A stretch of 64,000 bases of DNA from an uncultured Alistipes sp. (GTDB taxonomy: Bacteria; Bacteroidota; Bacteroidia; Bacteroidales; Rikenellaceae). The stretch spans positions 62,001-126,000 of the forward strand of contig CALUMQ010000029.1 of the NCBI GenBank assembly GCA_944321765.1, read 5' to 3'. Shown piece by piece: positions 34,812 through 43,032 of the stretch. Below the pieces are notes generated by a model, which saw only the letters and a list, made by a program, of their open reading frames with translations, did not search any database and was not told the origin of the DNA. The translations under genes and the position numbers were made by a program. Each line of letters opens with the position of its first letter. Position 1 is the stretch's first letter.

Positions 34812-35531
34812 ATGAAACAGAACCTGCCCCTGCTTTGGGGATTCGTCTCGGCCATACTGATCGCACTCCTTTTCGGAGCATTGGGATACGCCTGCGACCA
34901 GGCGATCCTGCTCACCGTATTTTTCATGCCCGGAGTGCTGATTCTGCGCTATTTCGTGCCGCAATTGTCGACCGACAACCGCACCGGAAGGATTTCCGAC
35001 ACGCTGTATCTGCTGGCAGCCGTAGTCGTCATCGAATACCTCGCGCTGATATTCGGACACCGCGTCGTCTTCGACATACCGCCCGACAACCTGCCCGGAA
35101 CGGTTTTCAATCCGCTCTTCATCCTGCTGCTCCTCGCCCTGTACATTGTCCCGGAGCAATTCATTGAACGCCACTTCGCACAGCAGCACCTCTACGACCA
35201 TCGGCTGACGTTCATCTCCGACCGACGGAAGGTCACCCTCGATCCCGGGGAGATTCTCTACCTCGAATCGAACGACGACGAGGTCTGGATCCATACCGCG
35301 GAGGGAGGAGCCTATCGCACGAAGAGACGCATCTCGCAATGGGAGGCGCAGCTCGACCCGCGGTTTCTGCGCGTACACCGCTCCTACATCGTCAACACGG
35401 AGCGGGTCGAGGCCTGGCGTCCGACGCGTCTAAGGATCGGGGAGACCGAGATCGAGGTATCGCGCAAATACAAGGAGGAGGTGCGGCGGCGTTGCGGACA
35501 GTCATCCGACGGAGAGGCGCCGCACAAGTAA
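34812..35531 (+). CDS. Membrane-bound LytTR DNA-binding regulator
   Basis: This 239-residue protein has four N-terminal transmembrane helices (about residues 6-26, 32-48, 65-82 and 97-115) and a C-terminal LytTR domain from about residue 140 to 232. LytTR landmarks are ILYLESNDDEVWIHTAEG, FLRVHRSYIVNTERVEAW and the terminal EIEVSRKYKEEVRRR. Such Bacteroidetes proteins couple a membrane sensor directly to DNA binding without a separate histidine kinase. The start follows the promoter at 34763-34793; the frame is open upstream but crosses that promoter. Its regulon is unknown; the divergent mini ExbB-like gene is an obvious candidate. Confidence 0.85.
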   Translation: MKQNLPLLWGFVSAILIALLFGALGYACDQAILLTVFFMPGVLILRYFVPQLSTDNRTGRISDTLYLLAAVVVIEYLALIFGHRVVFDIPPDNLPGTVFNPLFILLLLALYIVPEQFIERHFAQQHLYDHRLTFISDRRKVTLDPGEILYLESNDDEVWIHTAEGGAYRTKRRISQWEAQLDPRFLRVHRSYIVNTERVEAWRPTRLRIGETEIEVSRKYKEEVRRRCGQSSDGEAPHK

Positions 35532-35565
35532 CAGGCCATTCGCAAACGGGCGGCCGGCCGCTCCG

Positions 35566-36168
35566 TCAGCGCGCCATCGCCTCCCCTACGCGGCGGATTG
35601 TCGGATAGGCTTCGCGGAGGTGCTCCGCAGCCTCGGAGGGCGTACACCACACCACACGTTCGATCCCCTCCTCGGTCTGAGGCCGCAGCTCGGAGGGTCC
35701 CGCCGCACGGAGTTCGAACCAGTGGGTGCGCTTCAGCTCCCAGCGCGCCGTCTTCGGAAACCAGTAGGCATGCAGCGTCTCGCAAAGCGGACGGACAACC
35801 GTTCCCCGCACACCCGTCTCCTCCTCGACTTCGCGCGCAGCGCACGTCTCGATGCTTTCGCCCGCTTCGAGATGCCCCTTCGGAAAGTCCCAGCGTCCGT
35901 TGCGATGGATCATCAGCCAGCGGCCCCCGGCGTCGACCACCACGCCGCCGGCTGCCTCCACCCATGCAAACTGTGCGGCAAAGGCCGCAAACACAGACTC
36001 CGGATCGGGAGAAAGGAGTGCCACGAAGTTGTGCGATTCGAGAATTTTCAGTATCTTGGGGCGCGATACGTCGTCGGCCGCAGTGACCGGCACGGCATAC
36101 CAAGTCCCGTCGGGCGCCGAAGCGGCAAAGGCAAGAGCCCTGTCGGCGAAATAGACCGTTCGGATCAT
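35566..36168 (-). CDS. Nudix hydrolase
   Basis: This 200-residue protein carries a full Nudix box, GHLEAGESIETCAAREVEEE followed by TGV (about residues 97-119), inside the usual fold (VEAAGGVVVDAGGRWLMIHRNGRWDFPKG before it). An N-terminal extension of 65 residues is not Nudix and may set specificity. Substrate unknown; family members hydrolyse nucleoside diphosphates linked to another moiety. It is divergent from the S9 peptidase gene and convergent with the LytTR gene. Confidence 0.9.
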   Translation of the reverse strand: MIRTVYFADRALAFAASAPDGTWYAVPVTAADDVSRPKILKILESHNFVALLSPDPESVFAAFAAQFAWVEAAGGVVVDAGGRWLMIHRNGRWDFPKGHLEAGESIETCAAREVEEETGVRGTVVRPLCETLHAYWFPKTARWELKRTHWFELRAAGPSELRPQTEEGIERVVWCTPSEAAEHLREAYPTIRRVGEAMAR

Positions 36169-36196
36169 TGTGTGTGCAAGTTGTTTTTTCGGAAGT

Positions 36197-36226
36197 CAAA
36201 ATTACGAATAAATAGGAAAACCTCAA
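36197..36226 (-). promoter_or_regulatory. Promoter of the Nudix gene
   Basis: Minus-strand TAATTTTG (36204-36197) and TTG (36226-36224) with a 19-bp spacer, about 30 bases before the Nudix ATG. Confidence 0.5.
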
Positions 36227-36231
36227 CGAAA

Positions 36232-38487
36232 ATGAAAAAAATCATCCTGATGATGGCTATTGCAGCGATGGGGGCGGGCGCCTGTGACCGGCAGCGCCCC
36301 GAGCCTCTGAAGATCGACAATGCGCTGACGGCCGAGGAGATCGCCGACGGACGTCTCACCCCCGAGGTGATGTGGAAGATGAGCCGGGCGGGCGGTGCCG
36401 TGCTTTCGCCCGACGGGAAGACCCTCCTCTACCAGCAGACGGACTACAACATGGCCGAAAACCGCGGCGTGACGACCCTCTGGACGGAGGCGCTCGACAC
36501 GAAGTCCGTAACACGGCTCACCGACCTTACGTCGAACAGCCTCGCACCCCGCTGGAGCGCCGACGGGCAGCAGATCTTCTTCCTCTCGGACCGCAGCGGC
36601 TCGATGCAGTTGTGGGCGATGAACGCCTCGGGCGGCGACGTGCGCCAGCTGTCCGATCTGGAGGGCGGCATCGAGGGATTCGGCATCTCGCCCCGCGGTG
36701 ACAAGGCGTGGTACGTGCAGCGCGTGCAGGTGGCCGACCGCCGTTCGGCCGACGTGCACAAGGATATGGACAAGTCGAAGGCCCGGATCTACGACGATCT
36801 GATGGCCCGCCACTGGGACTATTGGGACGAGGGCGAATACCTGCATATCTTCGTCGGGGACTTCGGGGCCGACGGGCTGAAGGCCGGGGTGGATATCCTC
36901 GGAGCGCAGGCCGCATGGGACGCTCCGCTGGCCCCGTACTTCGACATGGCCGAGATCGCCTGGAACAACGCCGGGACGATGCTGGCATACACGTGCAAAC
37001 CCCTGACCGGCACGGCCTATGCCGTCTCGACCGATTCGGATATCTTCGTCTACGACGTCGCTTCGGGGATGACGCAGAACATCTGCAAGCCCACGAACTT
37101 CAACACCGGCGAGGCAATCGAATCACAGCAGGATAACCTGCCGGGCTATGACAAATACCCCGTCTGGTCGCCCGACGACTCGAAAATCGCCTTCCTTTCG
37201 CAGCGCCGCGCCGGCAACGAGTCGGACAAGTCGCGGCTGTTCCTCTACGACTGCGCCACGGCCGAGATGCGCGACCTGACCGAAGCGTTCGACTACAACG
37301 CCCAGAACGTCGTCTGGGAGGGCAACGCCCGTCTGTGGTTCATCGCTCCGATCGAAGGCACCTATCAGATCTGCCGCGTGGCGGCCAATGACGGAGAGGT
37401 GGAGGTCGTCACCGAGGGTGACCACAGCCTGACGGCCTTCACGATGGCCGGAGGACGGCTCGTCGCCGAACATTCGACGATCTCTTCGGCCACGGAGTTC
37501 TGCGAAGTGAACATGCAGGACGGCGCACTGACGCAGATCTCCGCCATCAACAAGCCGATCTACGATCAGATCCGCATGGGCGAGGTGCAGAAGCGCTGGG
37601 TGCGCACCACCGACGGCAAACAGATGCTCACGTGGGTGATCCTCCCGCCCGACTTCGATCCCGCCAGGAAATATCCCACGCTGCTCTATTGTGAGGGAGG
37701 TCCGCAGAGTGTCGTGGCCAACGGCTGGAGCTACCGCTGGAACTTCCAACTGATGGCAGCCCAGGGCTATGTGGTCGTGGCGCCGAACCGCCGCGGCGTG
37801 CCGTCGTTCGGGCAGGAGTGGCTCGACCAGATCTCCGGAGACTACTCGGGACAGAATATCCGCGACTACCTCTCGGCAATCGACGACGTGGCCCGCGAAC
37901 CGTGGGCCGACGAGACGCGCATGGGCTGCGTCGGAGCCTCGTACGGCGGCTACTCGGTCTACTTCCTGGCCGGGTGTCACGAAAAACGATTCAAGGCATT
38001 CATCGCCCATTGCGGCATCTTCGACTTCGACTCGATGTACGGAGAAACCGAGGAGCTGTGGTTCGTCAACAACGATTACGGCGGCTCCTACTGGGACACC
38101 GCAAATGCCACGGCTCAGCGTTCGTATGCCAATTCGCCCCACAAGTTCGTCGCCAAATGGGACACCCCGATCCTGATCTTCACCGGAGAGAAGGATTTCC
38201 GGATCCCCTACACGCAGTCGCTCGAGGCATTCACCGCAGCCCGCGTACAGGGCATCCCGGCCCGGCTGGTCGAGTTCGAGGACGAAGCGCATCAGGTCTT
38301 CAAGCCCCAGAACTCGATGGTCTGGAACCGCGAATTCTTCGCCTGGCTCAACCGATACGTAAAGCAGGCCCCAGCTCCGGAAAATAACCGCTTCGGTGAA
38401 GTTCCCTCGGAAAACCTGCTCCCCGGAGCAGGTTTTCTGTTTTCCAAGACAGCCCCACCGATTCCCCGAAAGGTCCGGCGTTCGTGA
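36232..38487 (+). CDS. S9 (prolyl oligopeptidase) family peptidase, lipoprotein
   Basis: This 751-residue lipoprotein has a signal peptide ending MGAGAC (cysteine 18), a beta-propeller region (about 40-450, with repeats such as LAPRWSADGQQIFFLSDRSG and YPVWSPDDSKIAFLSQRRA) and a C-terminal alpha/beta-hydrolase. The catalytic triad is S570 in GASYGGYS, D655 in GEKDFR and H687 in DEAHQV. It resembles dipeptidyl-peptidase and acylaminoacyl-peptidase branches of S9 and should trim peptides in the periplasm or at the cell surface. Upstream open frame antisense to the Nudix gene is rejected. The last 25 or so residues are encoded through a terminator hairpin, so the natural stop may have been lost. 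Confidence 0.9.
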   Translation: MKKIILMMAIAAMGAGACDRQRPEPLKIDNALTAEEIADGRLTPEVMWKMSRAGGAVLSPDGKTLLYQQTDYNMAENRGVTTLWTEALDTKSVTRLTDLTSNSLAPRWSADGQQIFFLSDRSGSMQLWAMNASGGDVRQLSDLEGGIEGFGISPRGDKAWYVQRVQVADRRSADVHKDMDKSKARIYDDLMARHWDYWDEGEYLHIFVGDFGADGLKAGVDILGAQAAWDAPLAPYFDMAEIAWNNAGTMLAYTCKPLTGTAYAVSTDSDIFVYDVASGMTQNICKPTNFNTGEAIESQQDNLPGYDKYPVWSPDDSKIAFLSQRRAGNESDKSRLFLYDCATAEMRDLTEAFDYNAQNVVWEGNARLWFIAPIEGTYQICRVAANDGEVEVVTEGDHSLTAFTMAGGRLVAEHSTISSATEFCEVNMQDGALTQISAINKPIYDQIRMGEVQKRWVRTTDGKQMLTWVILPPDFDPARKYPTLLYCEGGPQSVVANGWSYRWNFQLMAAQGYVVVAPNRRGVPSFGQEWLDQISGDYSGQNIRDYLSAIDDVAREPWADETRMGCVGASYGGYSVYFLAGCHEKRFKAFIAHCGIFDFDSMYGETEELWFVNNDYGGSYWDTANATAQRSYANSPHKFVAKWDTPILIFTGEKDFRIPYTQSLEAFTAARVQGIPARLVEFEDEAHQVFKPQNSMVWNREFFAWLNRYVKQAPAPENNRFGEVPSENLLPGAGFLFSKTAPPIPRKVRRS
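38410..38441 (+). terminator. Terminator-like hairpin inside the S9 coding end
   Basis: GAAAACCTGCTC pairs with GAGCAGGTTTTC (about 12 bp) around a 4-nt loop, followed by TGTTTTCC. It lies 46 bases before the stop codon of the S9 peptidase, overlapping its codons. Confidence 0.65.
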
Positions 38488-38515
38488 TGAAATTCCGAGC
38501 GTTCGTTGAAAAAAG

Positions 38516-38546
38516 TTTGAGATCACAAGAAGAGGGATTATTTTTG
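38516..38546 (+). promoter_or_regulatory. Promoter of the surface-lipoprotein operon
   Basis: TTTG (38516-38519) and TATTTTTG (38539-38546) are separated by exactly 19 bp, the ideal Bacteroidetes -33/-7 layout. It is the only clear promoter before the seven-gene operon ending at 48707. Confidence 0.7.
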
Positions 38547-38578
38547 CAACGTTCATGAACAGAAAGCATTCAGAAAGC

Positions 38579-40435
38579 ATGAAGCTCTACCGAGGCCTCC
38601 TGATCGGCGTCCTGTTGACAGCCGCCGCGTGCAGCAAGAACCCCGAAACGGAACCGACTCCCTCCGCGGAGCCGATCTCCGTCACCATCGGTGCCGCCCC
38701 CCGGGTGGGAATCGATGTCGAAAGCCGCACGCAGGTCGATGACGCCGGAGCCGAAATCAAATGGTCGGAAGACGACCGTATCGCCCTGTGGGCCGAGGCT
38801 TCGGATGCGACGTTTGCTTTCGAAGGGGCCGAGTTCGCCCTGTGGCACTACACCCCCTCCTGGCAGCGGGCCCTCTTCCGCGGATCCGTCACCGGAATGG
38901 ATGCTTCGTCAAAATACACCTACTACGCCACCTATCCCGTTCCGACATCGGTCAACAGCGCTTCCCGGGAGGTTACCTACGAAATTCCCGCCGTGCAGGA
39001 CGGTTCGTTCCATGGCGACTGGGACATCATGGTGGCCGATCCGCTCCACGACGCCCCGGCATTGGTCGCCGGAGACAACAGCGACGTCGTGTCACTGAAT
39101 TTTCACCATCAGGTACATCTTTTACGCATCCGCATCCCCGCCAACCTGCTCGGCGAGTCCATCACGCAGTTGACGCTGACCTTCCCGGTCGATGTCACGG
39201 GGGCCATGACGGTCGATATCACCGATCCGCAGGCCCAACCGCGGATCAGCGGCTCGCGAAGCGTGACGCTGCGGTTCAAGGAGCCGAAGGATGCCGGTGA
39301 CGTGGTCTTTGCCACCATTGCGCCCGTCACTCTTCAGGAGACCGACCGCATCGAGATCGTCGCAACGGGAACCATCTATGAATCCCAGACACGTTCCATG
39401 GTTGGCAAAGCATTCCAGGCCGGGCACACCACACCCATCTCCTACACGGTTCCCGAGGCGGAGAAGATCCTCGGAACGATGCTGCGATTCTCGCTCCACG
39501 ACACTGGTGAAAACACGCTGGGCGAAGCAATCCAGAAGTTGTGGATCGAGGCCGACGGCGTAACACTCGAGGCGGGAACGGCCGGGAACCCCTTCACGGT
39601 CAACGCCGAGGGTCTCTATGAGATCCTGCTGCCGAGCGACTCGGAGATCCCCGGACTGCTGAATGCCGCCGGATCGATAAAAGTCTACTACGATTCGGAG
39701 CATGCCACCGTGACGAAGGAGGTCAGCCTGCCGACGATCACGACTCATGCCGTAAACGAGATTCCACTGCCCGGTGTTCCCTACCTCTTCGAGGAGGACT
39801 TCAGCGGTGTACAGGGATTCGAAATAGACTCGGACAACTCCACATCGCTTACCAGTGCCGGATCAAACTCGGCCAGCGATCTGACAGAATATGGGCTGGA
39901 AGGATGGACAGGAGCCCGTTGTGGTGTTGCAGCGGGGCAGGCACTACGTATCTGCAGCCGCAATGAATGTGCGGCCGGAGTTCGCGGTTCCTACCACGGA
40001 AGACTTGATTCTCCGAATCTCGAAGGGCTGAAAGGCTCGTGCCGAATCATTGTGCGATGCAATTACTCCATGGCTCGAAACTCGAACCAAGGAAACACAT
40101 TGCAACCCTACTTGGCCGCCGGCATCGCCTCTGATGATACACGAGACGCCGTATCGACCACTTGGGGAACACTCTTCTCTGATGGAGATCCGGGAACCGT
40201 TCTGCAATATAATATTCCAGCCCGAATCTATGATATCACTGACTCCGGAACGCTGAACGGCAACTATGACAACGTAAATCTCCAAGCCGAATACTCGACC
40301 GACGCGACCAATACGGATCGCCTCGTATGGGAGGTTTACATGAAAGAGGGAGAGCCTAAAAACTGGAGACAATATTATTATAGTAACAACTACGTATATC
40401 TCGACAACATCAAGGTATCGATCGTCAACCAGTAA
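38579..40435 (+). CDS. Fimbrillin-like lipoprotein with C-terminal jelly-roll-like module
   Basis: This 618-residue lipoprotein starts MKLYRGLLIGVLLTAAACSK (lipobox cysteine 19). Residues about 45-320 resemble the fimbrillin family seen in Bacteroides: SRTQVDDAGAEIKWSEDDRI, ALWHYTPSWQRALFRGSVTG, YYATYPVP, and the HHQVHLLRIRI strand. From about 410 a separate module starts LFEEDFSGVQGFEID and ends VYLDNIKVSIVNQ, the boundary pattern of jelly-roll carbohydrate-binding domains. An ATG at 38555 would add 8 residues but lies 8 bases from the -7 box. The C-terminal module is visibly less GC-rich than the first half. First gene of the operon. Confidence 0.75.
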   Translation: MKLYRGLLIGVLLTAAACSKNPETEPTPSAEPISVTIGAAPRVGIDVESRTQVDDAGAEIKWSEDDRIALWAEASDATFAFEGAEFALWHYTPSWQRALFRGSVTGMDASSKYTYYATYPVPTSVNSASREVTYEIPAVQDGSFHGDWDIMVADPLHDAPALVAGDNSDVVSLNFHHQVHLLRIRIPANLLGESITQLTLTFPVDVTGAMTVDITDPQAQPRISGSRSVTLRFKEPKDAGDVVFATIAPVTLQETDRIEIVATGTIYESQTRSMVGKAFQAGHTTPISYTVPEAEKILGTMLRFSLHDTGENTLGEAIQKLWIEADGVTLEAGTAGNPFTVNAEGLYEILLPSDSEIPGLLNAAGSIKVYYDSEHATVTKEVSLPTITTHAVNEIPLPGVPYLFEEDFSGVQGFEIDSDNSTSLTSAGSNSASDLTEYGLEGWTGARCGVAAGQALRICSRNECAAGVRGSYHGRLDSPNLEGLKGSCRIIVRCNYSMARNSNQGNTLQPYLAAGIASDDTRDAVSTTWGTLFSDGDPGTVLQYNIPARIYDITDSGTLNGNYDNVNLQAEYSTDATNTDRLVWEVYMKEGEPKNWRQYYYSNNYVYLDNIKVSIVNQ

Positions 40436-40471
40436 ACCGGCAATAATTAAAAGGACATAAAAATATCACCC

Positions 40472-41278
40472 ATGAAACATCTTTTCCTATCGGCAGGTAT
40501 TCTGTTGTCCGCGCTTGCGGCTGTTTCATGCGCCGATGACGCCTTCAACACCCCGGGCTCTGACGGCCTCGGGCACATCCGCCTCCGCGGAGCCGCCGAC
40601 GGCGTGATCGAAACCCTCACCCGCGCAGAGTTCGACCTCGCAACCATCGGCGTGACGGTTCCCGCCCCCGGAGAGTTTGCCCTCTCACTGACATGCCCCG
40701 ATCCCGAATACAGCAACACATGGAGCTCGATCGACGCATTCAACGCCGCTGACGAACTCTTCAAGGCCGGAGTATATACCGCCGTCGTATCCTACGGTTC
40801 GCCCGACGAGGAGGGTGTCAACAAGCCTTATTACGAGGGCAAAAAGGAGCTGACCGTCGTGGCGACCGAGACCACCACGGAGCAGATTCCCGCCTCCATC
40901 GCCAACTCGCTGGCGGAGATCCGGACCACCGAAGCCTTCGACAGCTACTTCCACGACGCGACCTTTACACTTTCGACGGCTTCGGGAAACAGGTTCACCT
41001 TTACGCCCGTTGCCGGGCAGAGCGTCGCGCCGGTATTCGTCAAGGCCGGGACGAAACTCTCCATCACCGGGTTGGCCCGTCGTCAAAGCCAGACCGGAGA
41101 GGATGAAGGTCCCGAGATCGTCTTCGCCGAACAGACGCTTCAGGCAACCTCGCCCCGCACCCGTCACATCTTTACATTCGATGCCGCCGATGCCGGCAGC
41201 GCGACGCTCCACATCACCCTCGACGAGAATGAAGAGATTACCTTGTCGGTGGATATCGAACTGAACGAAAACGCCTAA
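40472..41278 (+). CDS. DUF4493-type lipoprotein (short form)
   Basis: This 268-residue lipoprotein has lipobox AAVSC (cysteine 20) followed by ADDAFN; acidic residues just after the cysteine resemble the surface-export signal of Bacteroidetes lipoproteins. The mature part has the DUF4493 pattern: GLGHIRLRGAADG near the start, SLTCPDPEYSNTWSSIDAF, ELFKAGVYTAVVSYG and FTFDAADAGSATLHITLDEN at the end. DUF4493 proteins have no assigned activity and often pair with PCMD-domain proteins in Bacteroidales. It follows the fimbrillin-like gene by 36 bases. Confidence 0.7.
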   Translation: MKHLFLSAGILLSALAAVSCADDAFNTPGSDGLGHIRLRGAADGVIETLTRAEFDLATIGVTVPAPGEFALSLTCPDPEYSNTWSSIDAFNAADELFKAGVYTAVVSYGSPDEEGVNKPYYEGKKELTVVATETTTEQIPASIANSLAEIRTTEAFDSYFHDATFTLSTASGNRFTFTPVAGQSVAPVFVKAGTKLSITGLARRQSQTGEDEGPEIVFAEQTLQATSPRTRHIFTFDAADAGSATLHITLDENEEITLSVDIELNENA

Positions 41279-41291
41279 AACAGAGATCCCG

Positions 41292-43016
41292 ATGAAACAT
41301 ATCAAGCACCTGTTTACGCTGATCCTTCTGGCAACCGTCGCCTCGGGATGTGTCGACGAGAAGCCCTCGTACGGCCCCAACAAGACGAACCCCGACAGCC
41401 GGACCGGATACTTCAATCTGAGCAGCCTGGCCCCCCAGGTGATGCTCGACAGCGAGATCAACTCCTCGCCCATCGTCAAGCAGAGCATCACCCGGGCGCT
41501 GACCGAAGCAACCGACGGTTATGTCGTACGGATCCACAACTCCGCCGAGGAGCGCGTGCTCGACACCTCCTACGGAGCGTTGAAATCGCAGTTCACGGCA
41601 GGCAGCGAACAAAATCTGATGGAACTTCCCGTAGGCAATTACAGCCTCTACGTATGCTCGCACCAGGACGACGCGATCAAGGACGTGGAGTGGGATGATC
41701 CGGTCTACGCTACCGACTACAACTTCTCGATACAGCGTTCACACACGGCCGAGAATCCCCAAAGTATCGACGGAGAGGTCATCTGCAAACTGTCGAACAT
41801 CAAGGTGACGGTGACCATTTCGGCCGATCTGGCAGCGCTGCTCGGAGACGACACCCAGTCGACCGTCTCGATCAATGACGTCTCGACCGTATTTACGAAG
41901 AACGAGACCCGCGCCGCCTTCTTCCGCCCGCAGGCCAACGATGAAAACGGAGACACCATCGAGTTCCTCCTCACGGGAACCAAGGAGGGCGAGAAGGTGC
42001 AGCTCAACAAGACCATCACGGGCGTCAAGGGTGGACAGTGGCGCAAAATCACCCTCTCGATCGTCCACTCCGAATTCGGCGACCTCGATATCGGCATCAC
42101 CGTTGACAGCTTCGTGGTCGACGACGAAATCAACATCAACAGCACGAATTCGCTGTGGGAGCCGATTCTCGAAGAGCCCAGCGGCCTTCCGGAGTTGATC
42201 TGGCCCGACCATGATCTCGCGGAGGGTGTCGCGCTGAGCGATGCCCAGTACGATGAGGCCGGGGAGTTCACCGGCACGGCTCCCGTACTGACACTCACGT
42301 CCGTCCACGGAATCCAGTCGGTACTGGCAACCCTCTCGACCGACAACGCCACGTTCCGCAGCGAAATCATCGAGTCGGGAGGCCTGACCGACGTAGACCT
42401 GTGCGGCTCGCTCTCGCGCCTGCATCCGTTCCGCACGCTGCAGATCACGCAGAACGCCACCGAGAGCACGCTCGACCTGAGCGGCATCATGTGGATCTTC
42501 TACGGATACAGCGGCACGCACACGCTGACTTTCAACATGACCGACACGAAGGGACAGAATACCGTCTCGTCGCTGACATTTACCTATGGAGGAGGCGGTG
42601 CAAGCGAGGATCCTTCGATCGTCTGCCGCCAGTTCGACATCGACCAGCCGAAGGTTATCGCCCCGGGACAGCAGATCGATGTTGATATCAACACCTCGAC
42701 GGGCATCAAGAATTTCGTCGTGACGATCACCTCCGAAACGCTCAACGAAGAGGTTCTTGGAGCCGTTGGACTGAAACCCACATTCGACCTCTGCAACATC
42801 ACCGATCCGAACGAACTCGCGTCGCTGACCAGCGAAATCATCGGATTCCCGGTCAACGATGAAGTCCGAGGAAAGACCAGTCTGGCCTTCTCGATTTCGA
42901 AGTTTGTAGACATGCTGATTATGTTCCCCGGAACCCACCAGTTCACGCTGGCCGTTACGAACGAAAACGGATCGACTACGACCAAAACTCTGACACTGAT
43001 TGTCGAGGGAGAATAA
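41292..43016 (+). CDS. DUF4493-type lipoprotein (long form)
   Basis: This 574-residue lipoprotein has lipobox VASGC (cysteine 20) followed by VDEK, again acidic at +2 and +3. The first 270 residues follow the DUF4493 plan (GYFNLSSLAPQVM, YVVRIHNSAEERVLDTSYG, LPVGNYSLYVCSHQDDAIK, IQRSHTAENPQSIDGEVICK). The rest forms about two beta-sandwich modules with Ig-like sequence (GTAPVLTLTSVHGIQSVLATL; HTLTFNMTDTKGQNTVSSLTF; HQFTLAVTNENGSTTTKTLTL). A stalk-like surface protein is plausible. Spacing to neighbours is 13 and 16 bases. Confidence 0.7.
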   Translation: MKHIKHLFTLILLATVASGCVDEKPSYGPNKTNPDSRTGYFNLSSLAPQVMLDSEINSSPIVKQSITRALTEATDGYVVRIHNSAEERVLDTSYGALKSQFTAGSEQNLMELPVGNYSLYVCSHQDDAIKDVEWDDPVYATDYNFSIQRSHTAENPQSIDGEVICKLSNIKVTVTISADLAALLGDDTQSTVSINDVSTVFTKNETRAAFFRPQANDENGDTIEFLLTGTKEGEKVQLNKTITGVKGGQWRKITLSIVHSEFGDLDIGITVDSFVVDDEININSTNSLWEPILEEPSGLPELIWPDHDLAEGVALSDAQYDEAGEFTGTAPVLTLTSVHGIQSVLATLSTDNATFRSEIIESGGLTDVDLCGSLSRLHPFRTLQITQNATESTLDLSGIMWIFYGYSGTHTLTFNMTDTKGQNTVSSLTFTYGGGGASEDPSIVCRQFDIDQPKVIAPGQQIDVDINTSTGIKNFVVTITSETLNEEVLGAVGLKPTFDLCNITDPNELASLTSEIIGFPVNDEVRGKTSLAFSISKFVDMLIMFPGTHQFTLAVTNENGSTTTKTLTLIVEGE

Positions 43017-43032
43017 ACACCGACACGAAACC

